The notes under the pieces were generated by a model. It ran no database searches, was not told where the DNA came from, and worked only from the letters and a program-made list of their open reading frames with translations. Shown here piece by piece: positions 1 through 9,850 of a stretch of DNA of 64,000 nt (the first letter of the stretch is position 1; the number at the start of each line of letters is the position of its first letter). Location of the stretch: positions 1-64,000 of the forward strand of contig CAJIYW010000004.1 of assembly GCA_905181765.1 (NCBI GenBank). The letters run 5' to 3'. This DNA is from Flavobacteriales bacterium UBA6772. Lineage in GTDB: Bacteria; Bacteroidota; Bacteroidia; Flavobacteriales; Flavobacteriaceae. The translations under genes and the position numbers were made by a program.

Positions 1-3
1 AAT

Positions 4-3000
4 TTAAAGCGTTTCACTATATTCTTTAGGAGTTTTACCATAGAATTTCTTAAATAAGGTGCTAAAATACTTGGGATCATTAAAACCAGATGCGTAGGCA
101 ACTTCACTAATACGCATGGTTTTATTGTTTTTTAGTAACTCTGAGGCATGATTTAATTTAATTTTAATTACTAAGTCAACAGGAGACATATTTGTCAAGC
201 CTTTTAACTTTCGAAATAACTTAGACCGACTAAGGCCTGTTTTTTCAGATATTAAATCAATCGAAAATTCACTATTGGTAATATTCATTTTTATAATCTC
301 AACTATATCAGATAAGAAATTTTCGTCGTTAGATTTCACCTGCTGTTTAGGATCTAAGCTTGATTTAGAGATTTGAGTAATGGGTTGTCTTGAATTCAAA
401 AGGTTAACAATCAATGCATTTAATATTTTCATATTAAATGGTTTTTCTAAATACGCATCAGCCCCAATTTCAAGACCTTCAATTTTGTCATCAACATCGT
501 TTAAGGAAGTAATCATAATCAAAGGAATATGACTTGTTTGAAAATTGGTTTTTATAGTATTACAAAGCTCTTTTCCACCCATCACAGGCATCATTACATC
601 CGTTATAATTAAATCTAGATTTTTTGAAAGCGCTATTAAAAGTGCTTCTCTGCCGTTAGGGGCATCAATCACAGTATATTTCTTTTCCAACTCAAATTTA
701 ATGGTGGCTCTTAAGTCCTCATTATCCTCTACTAGCAATAAGGTTTTATTACTAGTAATACCCTCTTGAATAGACTCTGAATCGAAAACTTCTGACTCTT
801 TAACAAACAAGTCCTTTTCGTTATAATGTTCGCTTCCCTTTTTAAGAGTTAAAGAAAAGGTGGACCCTATATTCTGTTTACTTTTAAACTCAATTGTTCC
901 CCCGTGCAATTCAATAATTTTTTTGGAAATCATTAAACCAATTCCAGAGCCTGAAATTCCTTTATTGTTAATATTAGTTCCTCTAGTAAATCTTGAAAAT
1001 AATAATTTATGTTCATCTTCTGGGATTCCTATTCCATTGTCTATAAAATCAATTTGGACATTTTTATTATTTACTAAAACCTTAATTTCGATTTGCCCCC
1101 CATCCTCGCTATATTTTATAGCATTTGAAATTAAATTATAAAAAATTCGTGATACTTTAGTTTCATCAAACCATAAATAAACCTTTGGAACTGATAAAGA
1201 TATATCAATAGACTTTTCAATGAGCAGAGGCTCAAACTCAGCAACAGTTCTGTGTATTATTTTCTTTAAATCTACTTTTTTAACTGACAACTTTAGCATC
1301 CCTCGGTCTGCCTTTTGAAAATCTAAAAGTTGTGTTACATATTCATTTAAATTTTGTGTATTTCGTTGTATTAGCTCAATACTATTTTGAAATTTGTTTT
1401 TTTCTGAAAGTTGAGAAACCAATAATTGAATTAAGGTAACAGGTGTTCTAATATCGTGTGCAACTTCGGTAAAGAATTTTATTTTGTTATCATTAAACTT
1501 CTGATCAGCTCTTGATTTTTTTATTAGAATTAATAGATACCCTAAGACAAGTCCTAGGAATATATATACTAAAAAAGCGAAATTACTTAACCAAAACGGT
1601 TGTTTAATAATAACGTCTATGCTATAGATTTCTGAAGATAAAACGCCATCTACATTTGTAACTTTTGTCTCTAAAGAATAGGAACCTGCAGGTAATTTTG
1701 AATAGACGGCTTGTCGACTATTTTTTGATAGGTTTGGTTGGTTGTCATAGCCCTTTAATTCCCAACTGAATACTTGTTTTTTTGACCCATGAAGCTTGGG
1801 GGTCTCAAAATTAAAACTTAATGAATTTTGATTGTAATTTAGTTCGATTTTATCAAGAAAATTTATGTTTTTATCAAGGATTGTAGCGTCTGGTGCAACC
1901 CCATTAATTTTGAATTCAGAAACATAAATCTTTAAGTCTTCTTTCTCACTTGATAAATCTTTAGGGCTAAATAGCGCTGCTCCTTTGGGACCTCCAAACG
2001 CCAAACGGCCAGTATTAGATTGCGTGGATGCACCAAAACCAAACGATTTAATAGTTAAGCCATCAGCCGCATCAAATTTTCTGATAATGCCTCTTTTTGG
2101 ATTAAGCTTCCATAGACCCGAATAACTTCCCAACCATAGGTTTGCATTAGCATCTTTTTGAATCGAAAATACAGTTCCCGATTCAAAATTTAGCTCTTTA
2201 TTTAGGTGCTTAATCTCTTTAGTCGTTAAATTATAGCTTAAAAGCCCTTGCGTATTTCCAATCCAAATACAATTGTTGATTTCATCAAAACACAAAGAAT
2301 AAATCTGTGGAATATTTTTAATGGTCTTATTTTTAATCGGTCTTATTTTTTTGGTTCGTTTATTAATTTCCTTCAAGCCGCTAGCAGTCCCCACAAATAT
2401 AAGGTCTTGATTATTAGAGATAATAGACCGCGCATTCCCCGTCTTATAACTGTTAACTAAAACACCGTTTTGATAGTGTTTTACAGGACCGTCAATCCCT
2501 CCGACCCAGACTTCACTTTTGTCAACATGAGTGGCGAAAATTAATTTAGATTTATTGTTATCTTCAATTAAAGGAAAAACATCTGTTTTTCCTGTTTCTG
2601 GATTGAACTTAATTAATCCACTACCATACACTCCTAAAATAAGATGGTTATTGTACTTATTTATAGTTAATACTGCCTTGTTTGCTAAATCTGGGTTCTT
2701 ATTATAATTAGTCCACATTCCATCCGGAGAAAGCTTACTAATTCCGTTTTCTGTTCCAAACCAAACAGTATCACTTTCATCAAAATATATAGAACGAATA
2801 TTGTTATTATGTATACTATTTGACTTGTATGGCACATAAGAAATATTATTAAATGGATTGTTTTTTGGATACACCAAATCAATACCAATTTCTCTCAAAC
2901 CCAGCCAATAAACGTTTTCATCGTCCACAAAAATCTCATAAATACTATTTTGACTTAAAGAGTTAAGTTTATTGGGATCATGTTTTAAAGTCTTAACAAT

Positions 3001-3810
3001 ATTTAAATCTTGATCTATTACTAATAACCCCATACCTTCAACAGAGATTAAGGCATTATTTTCTCTATCAAAATCAATAGATCTTGCCGTAAATGTATCA
3101 ACTTGACTATCATATAAGTCTACATTTTTAGTGTTTTGTGCATCAATTACAAAAAGTCCCTTTTGATACGTTCCAGCCCAAATTCTATTTTGATTGTCAA
3201 AATCAAAATCAAGTGTTTCAATGCCCTCTAAAAGTGTATGCTGATACACAAGTTGATTGGAAGTCTCTAAATAACTATACACATTAATCCCATTAGTTGA
3301 GGCAACATAAACCTTGCTATCTCTTACATGGATCTTCCTATTAAAACGGGTTTTAGAATGTCGTAATTTACTGGTTTTATTGGATTCTAAATCGTGAATT
3401 AGCAGTCCGGATTTAAGTCCAATTACTAAGGTATGATCATTGAGCAACTCAAAAGATAAAAAATTAAAATTTTTGAGACTTAATATGGATTTAAAATTGT
3501 CCTGTTCATACTGGTATTTCAGCAGTTGTCCTTTAGAGCCCAAAACGAAGATATTTCCTGCAATATTAATAATATCTTCAACCCCCTCAGAAACATACGT
3601 ATCGTACCTTTTAAATTCATGTCCAGAATATTTATTTAGACCTTGAGAAGTTCCAATCCACATATACCCCAAGCTGTCTTTTTCAAAAGCACGCGCAGCA
3701 CCGCTACTAATCCCATCATAAACACCAAGATGTTTAATTTGCTGCCCATGGATTAGAGAAGAAAAAAAAATTAAAACAAAAAGAATTGAGTTAGAAACTT
3801 GTTTTTTCAT
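4..3810 (-). CDS. Hybrid two-component system sensor/regulator (HTCS)
   Basis: One-polypeptide sensor and transcription factor, 1,268 residues. In order: an N-terminal signal/anchor segment ending near HGQQ; a periplasmic two-component-regulator propeller with repeated WIG/W-G motifs (about residues 25-620); a Y_Y_Y-type domain (about 640-730); one transmembrane helix (about 745-765); a HisKA/HATPase kinase with phospho-acceptor H785 in AHDIRTP; a receiver domain with phosphorylated D1071 in ITDVMMP; and a C-terminal AraC-type HTH containing SGFNDPKYFSTLFKKFYG. In the family such proteins sense oligosaccharides in the periplasm and activate susC-led operons. It lies 55 bp downstream of a co-directional sulfatase gene, so it may be transcribed with it or alone. 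The motif around H785 (HDIRTPVTLI) is slightly off the usual HE(F/L)RTPLTLI. The reading frame is complete. Confidence 0.95.
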   Translation of the reverse strand: MKKQVSNSILFVLIFFSSLIHGQQIKHLGVYDGISSGAARAFEKDSLGYMWIGTSQGLNKYSGHEFKRYDTYVSEGVEDIINIAGNIFVLGSKGQLLKYQYEQDNFKSILSLKNFNFLSFELLNDHTLVIGLKSGLLIHDLESNKTSKLRHSKTRFNRKIHVRDSKVYVASTNGINVYSYLETSNQLVYQHTLLEGIETLDFDFDNQNRIWAGTYQKGLFVIDAQNTKNVDLYDSQVDTFTARSIDFDRENNALISVEGMGLLVIDQDLNIVKTLKHDPNKLNSLSQNSIYEIFVDDENVYWLGLREIGIDLVYPKNNPFNNISYVPYKSNSIHNNNIRSIYFDESDTVWFGTENGISKLSPDGMWTNYNKNPDLANKAVLTINKYNNHLILGVYGSGLIKFNPETGKTDVFPLIEDNNKSKLIFATHVDKSEVWVGGIDGPVKHYQNGVLVNSYKTGNARSIISNNQDLIFVGTASGLKEINKRTKKIRPIKNKTIKNIPQIYSLCFDEINNCIWIGNTQGLLSYNLTTKEIKHLNKELNFESGTVFSIQKDANANLWLGSYSGLWKLNPKRGIIRKFDAADGLTIKSFGFGASTQSNTGRLAFGGPKGAALFSPKDLSSEKEDLKIYVSEFKINGVAPDATILDKNINFLDKIELNYNQNSLSFNFETPKLHGSKKQVFSWELKGYDNQPNLSKNSRQAVYSKLPAGSYSLETKVTNVDGVLSSEIYSIDVIIKQPFWLSNFAFLVYIFLGLVLGYLLILIKKSRADQKFNDNKIKFFTEVAHDIRTPVTLIQLLVSQLSEKNKFQNSIELIQRNTQNLNEYVTQLLDFQKADRGMLKLSVKKVDLKKIIHRTVAEFEPLLIEKSIDISLSVPKVYLWFDETKVSRIFYNLISNAIKYSEDGGQIEIKVLVNNKNVQIDFIDNGIGIPEDEHKLLFSRFTRGTNINNKGISGSGIGLMISKKIIELHGGTIEFKSKQNIGSTFSLTLKKGSEHYNEKDLFVKESEVFDSESIQEGITSNKTLLLVEDNEDLRATIKFELEKKYTVIDAPNGREALLIALSKNLDLIITDVMMPVMGGKELCNTIKTNFQTSHIPLIMITSLNDVDDKIEGLEIGADAYLEKPFNMKILNALIVNLLNSRQPITQISKSSLDPKQQVKSNDENFLSDIVEIIKMNITNSEFSIDLISEKTGLSRSKLFRKLKGLTNMSPVDLVIKIKLNHASELLKNNKTMRISEVAYASGFNDPKYFSTLFKKFYGKTPKEYSETL

Positions 3811-3865
3811 TACAACGATTTACTTCACTAAAATACAATTTTTTAAATGAGTAATGTCTTTACAA

Positions 3866-5374
3866 TTAGTAGTTTTTTTGGTTTTGCTTAGATTTCATGA
3901 CCTCTTTTAGCCACCAATCTCTATTTGGATTGTATTTATATTGTTTTTTTAATGTGGTTGCTTGATCTCTAAGGTTTTGTTCTATGTCATCATAGTTAAC
4001 AATATCAATTAAATTATTCATTTCACCAGGGTCATTTTTAAGGTCATACAACTCATCAATATCATTGGCTAAAAAAGAATCTACCAACTTATATCTTTCT
4101 GTTCTAACAGCAATTTGATTTGGTCCGGCATACGGCCAGTAGCTATCTACATAATATTCAAATAAAATTGCTTTTCTCCAGTTCTTTTCTTTTTCACCCT
4201 TCAATAAATTTACCATCGACTCTCCTTGCATATAGTCTGGTTTTTCTATTCCTGCTAGATTCAGAATTGTCGGAGCCATATCGATGTTCAAACATTGTTC
4301 TTTTACTTGGGTACCTTCTTTAATTATTTTGGGATAACGAATAAGCATGGGAACACGCATAGAGTTTTCATAAGCTAAGCGTTTGTCTAAAAAAGTATGC
4401 TCTCCCATAAAATACCCATTATCACTAGTGTAAATAATTACAGTATTGTCTAGTTCGCCCATTTCCTCTAAAGTAGTTAGAACCCTTCCAAGAGATTCAT
4501 CAATAGCAGCTAAACATCGCAAAAGTTGCATATTCTTATCATAATTTATTGGCCATTCTTGTTCTGGCAATTCAGACGGAATTGGAAGATTCTTCTTCCA
4601 AGCAAAACCGTAGGTTTTTTTTCTTTGCCATTCAGGCTTCCCTTTAAAGGTTTCTTTATGCGTATCATAAGGTGGTGTAGGCAATTCCTTGTCTACATAT
4701 AAATCTGCATGTCTTGGAGCTGGAAGATGCGGTTGATGCACCGCTTTGTGCCAAAGATTTAAACTAAACGGTTTGTTTGTATCTCGTTTTTCTTTTAACC
4801 AAGTAATTGCTTTATCTGTAAGAATATCTGTCATATATCCTTTTTCTTGATACTCGCGTCCATTTTCATTGACCGGAGGATCAAAATATTTCCCTTGACC
4901 TATAAAACTAAACCAGTAATCGAAACCGGGTCTTATGTGAGCTTTTCCTCTTGAATGTGCCATATGAATTTTACCCACATGCGCTGTTTCATACCCCGCT
5001 TTTTGTAAGTGACTAGAATAGGGAGCAAATTTATCCCAGTTTGGATCTACATGACGATTATTTTGGTTTACACCATGAATATGAGGATACGTACCCGTTA
5101 AAAAACTAGCTCGAGATGGGGAACATATAGATTGTGTTACGAAAAAATTCTTAACATTTACACCTTCTTTTGCTAATCGATCAATATTTGGTGTTTTTAA
5201 AAATGGATAACGACCAGAAAACCCAACGGCATCAAAAGGTTGATCGTCTACCATAACGAATAAAAAGTTGGGCTGTTTTATATTAGAAGTCTTTTCTTTT
5301 TTTTGAGCATTTAACCCTAAGCTACAAATTAAAAAAACAATTAAAACTCCAACCGACATTCTATTTTCTTGCAT
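3866..5374 (-). CDS. S1-family sulfatase, secreted
   Basis: Formylglycine-dependent sulfatase of 502 residues that would hydrolyse sulfate esters on a polysaccharide or its oligosaccharides. The N-terminus has a hydrophobic signal peptide ending near GLNAQ. The metal-binding start motif is FVMVDDQ (about 40-45), and the maturation motif CSPSR has its modified Cys at C84. YTSDNGYFMGEH (about 315-327) supplies further metal and active-site residues, and the C-terminal part carries the usual LYDLKNDPGEMNNL segment. Length is normal for S1 enzymes. CSPSR requires an anaerobic or FGE-type maturase, which is not encoded here. It precedes the HTCS on the same strand and belongs to the polysaccharide locus. 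The exact S1 subfamily and target sulfate position cannot be read by eye. Confidence 0.93.
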   Translation of the reverse strand: MQENRMSVGVLIVFLICSLGLNAQKKEKTSNIKQPNFLFVMVDDQPFDAVGFSGRYPFLKTPNIDRLAKEGVNVKNFFVTQSICSPSRASFLTGTYPHIHGVNQNNRHVDPNWDKFAPYSSHLQKAGYETAHVGKIHMAHSRGKAHIRPGFDYWFSFIGQGKYFDPPVNENGREYQEKGYMTDILTDKAITWLKEKRDTNKPFSLNLWHKAVHQPHLPAPRHADLYVDKELPTPPYDTHKETFKGKPEWQRKKTYGFAWKKNLPIPSELPEQEWPINYDKNMQLLRCLAAIDESLGRVLTTLEEMGELDNTVIIYTSDNGYFMGEHTFLDKRLAYENSMRVPMLIRYPKIIKEGTQVKEQCLNIDMAPTILNLAGIEKPDYMQGESMVNLLKGEKEKNWRKAILFEYYVDSYWPYAGPNQIAVRTERYKLVDSFLANDIDELYDLKNDPGEMNNLIDIVNYDDIEQNLRDQATTLKKQYKYNPNRDWWLKEVMKSKQNQKNY

Positions 5375-5683
5375 TTAATTTTCTGTTATGAATCAATTAC
5401 AAATAACAATTTATTCTGTAATTAAATAGTTTCATTATAGGTCAATTTGTTTAAAAAATTGGTCAGAGCATTTATTTAAAGACATAATTTTAAAAGTATC
5501 GTTTTTTATAAAAGACTAAATAAAAGTGTTTAAGACTCTTTAATTAAATTATTTACAAATGTTGTTAAAAAATAATTGATAAAACAAAGACTTAGTACAA
5601 GATGAATTAATGGAATGAAACAGCTCTATACTACTAATGTTTGTTATTGCTTATTTAAAATAAACTTTTTTATATTAAAAAAC
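5375..5683. other. Intergenic gap without a recognisable gene
   Basis: About 310 AT-rich bases lie between the acylase-family gene and the sulfatase, both on the minus strand. I see no convincing reading frame, no remnant of a neighbouring protein and no classical terminator. It probably carries the promoter of the downstream sulfatase, but no clean TAnnTTTG box was found. Confidence 0.5.
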
Positions 5684-7741
5684 CTATTTTGGTGCGTACC
5701 TTCTTTTGGCTGTTTTCATAACAACTTCTCTATCAAATGACATTTTTTTTGTTTTAAAATCAGCATATAACTCCATCTGATCTGTATAGTGCGGGCTTTC
5801 TGGTCTTCGGCTATTTCCATACGAAATAACAGATTCATAATATGTTTTAGTAGGTGTAAATCTTACCAAGCCAATATAAGACTCTCCGTGTGTAATTTTT
5901 ATACGTCCATCTTTATAAGGCACACCACGCATTGCAGTGACCACATCAGGTAGTCCAAAAATAGGAAGTTCTTTGGCTCCTCTTGCTAACTTTTGTAAAT
6001 CTCCCAGCTGAATACGATCACTATTAAAATACGTTTTTAGATGCTCTTTTGTAATTTTCAAAGCCTTATACAAGGCTTGATGCGTAAAAATACGGTCTTC
6101 ACCTAATTGATCATAAAAAGGTCTTAGCTGGTAATATAGTGAAGCATAAGCTCCTGCTCCGTAAGAAGTAGTGTTCGTAATTCTATCCCAAGTTTGAATT
6201 TCTGATAATAACACGCTAACGTCTGGGTAGTCTGCCGGTTTCATCTCAAACAAAGGATTTAAATCCATAAAATTATACTGTAAAGGTGTGGGCAATTGAT
6301 GATCGTATTTTATGCGTTTAAAGCGCTCATAGTCGATACGTTCTTCTTCTTCTAGTAACTGTAAAAGTCTTGTAGAACGGTTGTTGTCATAGGTTTCAAA
6401 GTTCATTTCTTTTGCAAAATTTTCCGCTATCGGATTGTCTGCCTTTCCAGAAGATTTAAAAGGAGTGTGATTGGCATTGTAAACAAAACCAGAGGCTGGA
6501 CTAACCACTTGTGGCAAGTCTTTGATATCATAGTAAGTATCCCATAATGTTTTGAGCGTATTTCCAGGAACCACATCAGTCCAATCATAGCCCTTCGCCC
6601 TGATAGGAATTTTACCATTGGAGATGTAAAAAATAGTATCGTTTCTATCTGCATAACCAATATTATACCCTGGTAACGCTTTCATTTCAAGTGCTTTATA
6701 AAAATCTGTAAAATTCGTCGCCTTGTTCATCTTCCACCACTGCTCTATCGCATTAATATTTGTTGTACTTGTTGTTCTTACAGCATATACACCTGTTTTA
6801 TTTTTTAGGGTTGGACCATAAATACTGTGATAAAATTTTTTCTTAATAGGAATGTTCATACCAAGAAATTTAAAATGAAGTTTTGCTTTAAATTTTTCTA
6901 GCTTGTATGCTACTCCATCTACCAAATAGACATCTTTTTTCTTTGGGTGCATTTCTAGCGCGTATACATCTGCCTTGTCCGGATAGTTTACGGTATGTGT
7001 CCATCCCAAAAACTCATTGGCTCCTGTTAGTAAGCAAGGTGAACCAGGAAAAGCAGCTCCAATAATATTGGTTCCCTCTTTGCTTACCAGATGGGCTTCA
7101 TACCAAGAGGTAGGACCTTCTAAGGGTTGGTGTGTATTGATAGTTAAAAAAGTTTCATCAGAACCTGTTCTGCTCCTGCTAACCGCAATTAAATTTGATC
7201 CCTTGGTGTCTTGTTCAATTTCATATGGCCAAGACAATGTATTGTTTACTATGCCAGTGACTAGCTTGTCAGCACCATTTGATATAAATAATTGCAGTTG
7301 TGTGTAGCGAAGTAATTTTTGAGGTGTGAGTGGAAATAACTTTTTCTCTAATACTTGTTTTGGATGTTTTATAGCAAATGCATTTAATCCTTGAGCAAAT
7401 GCATCAATAAGTGCAACAAATTTTTCATCAAGCGTGTGAAATTTTTCATTAACAATTTTTTCGGATTGAATAAACTGTGTTAAGAAATCTGCACCAGCTC
7501 CTTTTAATCCAATAAGCTTTCCTAACAATCCATTTCCTGCTAAATACGCCTCTTGTATAAGTTTAAAATGATCTTCTGCTTGTGCCCAAGCAAAGCCATA
7601 GGCAACTTCTGTATCTAAATCTGCATAGATATGAGGCACACCATAGTGGTCTCTTACAATCTCAATATTATCTGGATTTATTTGGGAATAGCTATTAAAA
7701 TTGGTGCTTACAATGAATAGAATGAGAACTAATTTTTTCAT
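5684..7741 (-). CDS. Penicillin acylase (penicillin amidase) family hydrolase
   Basis: N-terminal-nucleophile amide hydrolase of 685 residues. The signal peptide ends at about residue 20 (SYSQ). It is followed by the family's opening IEIVRDHYGVPHIYA and the AYGFAWAQAEDHF segment of the alpha chain. The predicted autocleavage site and catalytic serine is S182 in TKGSNLIAVS, which would start the beta chain. GANEFLGWTHTVN and PASGFVYNANHTP are typical beta-chain motifs. The family acts on amides (penicillins, acyl-homoserine lactones, N-acyl amino acids), and the substrate cannot be decided here. It sits inside a polysaccharide locus between a sulfatase and broken genes, so its role there is unclear. 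It may be a neighbour rather than part of the pathway. No truncation is visible. Confidence 0.92.
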   Translation of the reverse strand: MKKLVLILFIVSTNFNSYSQINPDNIEIVRDHYGVPHIYADLDTEVAYGFAWAQAEDHFKLIQEAYLAGNGLLGKLIGLKGAGADFLTQFIQSEKIVNEKFHTLDEKFVALIDAFAQGLNAFAIKHPKQVLEKKLFPLTPQKLLRYTQLQLFISNGADKLVTGIVNNTLSWPYEIEQDTKGSNLIAVSRSRTGSDETFLTINTHQPLEGPTSWYEAHLVSKEGTNIIGAAFPGSPCLLTGANEFLGWTHTVNYPDKADVYALEMHPKKKDVYLVDGVAYKLEKFKAKLHFKFLGMNIPIKKKFYHSIYGPTLKNKTGVYAVRTTSTTNINAIEQWWKMNKATNFTDFYKALEMKALPGYNIGYADRNDTIFYISNGKIPIRAKGYDWTDVVPGNTLKTLWDTYYDIKDLPQVVSPASGFVYNANHTPFKSSGKADNPIAENFAKEMNFETYDNNRSTRLLQLLEEEERIDYERFKRIKYDHQLPTPLQYNFMDLNPLFEMKPADYPDVSVLLSEIQTWDRITNTTSYGAGAYASLYYQLRPFYDQLGEDRIFTHQALYKALKITKEHLKTYFNSDRIQLGDLQKLARGAKELPIFGLPDVVTAMRGVPYKDGRIKITHGESYIGLVRFTPTKTYYESVISYGNSRRPESPHYTDQMELYADFKTKKMSFDREVVMKTAKRRYAPK

Positions 7742-7849
7742 ACGATTATTTAAATAAAATTGTTTTTCTATGTTACTATTTACGTTATTAACTTAAAAAT
7801 GAACTCTTCTGTAAAAAAGTTCTCTTTTGTTGTTTTGATCGAAAATGAT

Positions 7850-8086
7850 TTACACATTATTATTTTGAACTGACTTTTGGGGACCCAGAAAAAATCTATT
7901 GGCCTGATATTGATACTCTTTGTAATTTGGTCTTTTCTGTAATGTGCAAAACTCAGCAGGAACTGCTCCTCTGCAATGGACAAATAGTTCTCTAACGATT
8001 TCTATCCTAGAAATAATGAAGAAAAAAACAACAAAAGAAAGGTATCCTTTAAAGCAGGTGGAGAAATTTTTAAAGAAGTATTTCAT
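7850..8086 (-). CDS. Small hypothetical protein (doubtful)
   Basis: A 78-codon minus-strand frame. It begins with MKYFFKNFSTCFKGYL and a hydrophobic stretch (about residues 14-26), followed by a hydrophilic Cys- and Arg-containing half. I do not recognise a family. It lies upstream of the acylase gene in a 620-base stretch (7742-8362) that otherwise holds only the terminator described separately. The protein-like composition of the second half argues for a real or decayed gene. The short length and lack of any context argue against. Confidence 0.25.
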   Translation of the reverse strand: MKYFFKNFSTCFKGYLSFVVFFFIISRIEIVRELFVHCRGAVPAEFCTLQKRPNYKEYQYQANRFFLGPQKSVQNNNV

Positions 8087-8274
8087 ATTATTTTTATAAA
8101 ACTAAAGAGTATAGCCTGTAAAAATAATACTATTTTTAATTTATATCGAAAAAACTATAAGAAATCAAATTGCAAGTAGAATTGAGTTTTTAAGACCTAG
8201 CATTAATATTGTTATCGGTCTAAAAAATGTGTTGGTTATTCGAAAAATAGTTAAACTTCACTACTTTTCAAAAC

Positions 8275-8303
8275 GTAAAAAACCACAATCTAGAAGATTG
8301 TAG
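8275..8303 (-). terminator. Rho-independent terminator for the minus-strand remnants
   Basis: A 7-bp perfect stem, ACAATCT / AGATTGT with a 3-base loop (8285-8301). On the minus strand it is followed by GG and a run of six T. It lies about 60 bases downstream of the last minus-strand frame ending at 8363. On the plus strand the tail is poorer, so it is read as a minus-strand terminator. Confidence 0.55.
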
Positions 8304-8362
8304 TTCTTTTACTAAATTATACTTCCTTTTTCAATTGAATCATTAAATAATTTTAAAAAAAA

Positions 8363-8596
8363 TTATTGCGGCAATAAGAATGGGCTCCAATAATAATCTT
8401 CTTTTACAATTAAACCTTCTTTGTTTACAGTAATTTAATTGTGATGATATACTTTAGAAATATTACCCGATTTTTTATTTTTAATGCTAATTTCCCACCA
8501 AGAAATTATAGTAGTATTATCGGTTCCATCATACTTTAAAAGATCTAGATAACCAATTTCTTTGAGGTTTACAACTTCATATGAGGTATAAAAACT
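8363..8596 (-). pseudogene. C-terminal remnant of an NTF2/SnoaL-like small protein
   Basis: Reading the minus strand in one frame gives about 75 codons of protein-like sequence. YEVVNLKEIGYLDLLKYDG is followed by a tryptophan-rich strand (SWWEIS), VYHHN, one in-frame TAA, and then NKEGLIVKEDYYWSPFL before the final stop. The alternation resembles the last strands of SnoaL/NTF2-fold proteins common in Flavobacteria, which is a tentative assignment. It lacks a start codon and its N-terminal half, and it ends next to the terminator at 8275-8303. It begins immediately downstream of the frameshifted gene at 8602, so both look like debris or decayed cargo. Confidence 0.45.
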
Positions 8597-8601
8597 TTAT
8601 A

Positions 8602-9823
8602 TTAATTTGAATTTGAATACTTAAATTGGATCTCAATCGGAACATCAAACAACCCTTCAAGTTCCTCTCTGTTTTTTTGATAAAATTTGGTTTCTGGGGG
8701 AAGACTTAAATTATTCCAAAAGTTTTGATTATAGTCTAATTTATATAAAGTCATATCTCTTTGATTATATTCATCACCTTTAGATTTTGTTGTTTTGGAA
8801 TTGTCATCTAAGTTCAAAACAAAAACTTCATGTCTGTAGGCTACTGGAACAATAGGCTTTGGTTTTTTTCCAGTTTGAATCATAATTCTTTTTATATGTT
8901 CAGGCGTTTTAACCTGGAATGTATACTCCCTTTTGTGATAACTCAAATACAGCTTGTTTTGATTGTTATTTTTATAAACATAAATAGCGTCCATAGACGT
9001 TCCTTCTTTATGTGTCTTAAACATGTCTAATCTATATATTTTCGCCGTATTTAATCCAATATATAGTGTTATAAAATCACCGTTTTTCTCGCTTCCTTTG
9101 ATTACTACAATATCATCATCATCATAATTAGTATCCTTTATTTTTTTCCATTTATAAGCGCCCAATGAAATTCCTTTTCGCAGCGGGTTATTCCACTCCA
9201 TATACTGCAATGAGTGTTTTATTTTGAAGGTTTTTTACAAATCTATAATCAGAAGAGGTACGATTGTGACGGATCTTAAATCCATATATACTGGACGAAG
9301 GTCCGCGATCTACAACATCAATATACTGTTCAATAAAAAAACGACAAATTTCATCTTCTACAGACCAACGCCTGTATAGCATCCCAAGTGTATGTTTGCT
9401 GCTTAGAGTATTCGTTTTAAGTTTTTTAAGGGCATTTTTTACAATTGTTTTTGAACTTTGAATTGATATTTCTTTTAATTCAGTTATCTTATCTTTTAAA
9501 ACGATCTTTTTATCTTTTAATTTAATAAAGTCTTGAACGCTAATTTTGTAAGTCTCAAAACCTATAGAAGAGACCTTTAGTGTATCCATCAATTCTTTTT
9601 TGGAAACAAAAAAACTAAAACTCCCGTCTTCCGTTGCACTAGCTCCTATATTCTTCTTTGAAATACCAATGGAACTATAAGGAACCGGATAGGCATATAT
9701 ATCATATACTAAACCTTCAATACTTATTTTAGATTGAGAAAAAATAAATGATGAACTCATAAAAAGAAGCAACAGTATTAAGGGCTTCAATTTGTGAACT
9801 AAATTAATGGTGTTTAGAATCAT
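8602..9823 (-). pseudogene. Secreted carboxypeptidase-regulatory-like (CarboxypepD_reg) domain protein, frameshifted
   Basis: Two minus-strand frames (9823 to 9188, 211 codons; 9210 to 8602, 202 codons) join into one protein of about 405 residues. The first half has a signal peptide (FIFSQ), then an Ig-like CarboxypepD_reg domain with GLVYDIYAYPVPYSSIGI and LKVSSIGFETYKISV, then a helical linker. The second half, starting around QYMEWNNPLRKG, continues the same family. The frame breaks in a four-A run at about 9217-9220; removing one A restores NKHSLQYMEW. The function of this family is unknown to me. It probably sits in the periplasm or outer membrane. The gene lies just downstream of the GH10 gene (27 bp). 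The break may be real or an assembly error. Confidence 0.75.
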
Positions 9824-9850
9824 AATCGTTTCGTTAAATTAGTTTAATAA

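Noticed and set aside
545..1141. Plus-strand frames inside the first HTCS gene
   Set aside because: They are shadows of a fully supported minus-strand coding region. The same applies to the many opposite-strand frames under the GH3, sulfatase and SusC genes.
7780..7983. 67-codon minus-strand frame overlapping the doubtful 78-codon one
   Set aside because: It overlaps in another frame, has no export signal or recognisable motif, and its composition is no more protein-like than chance.
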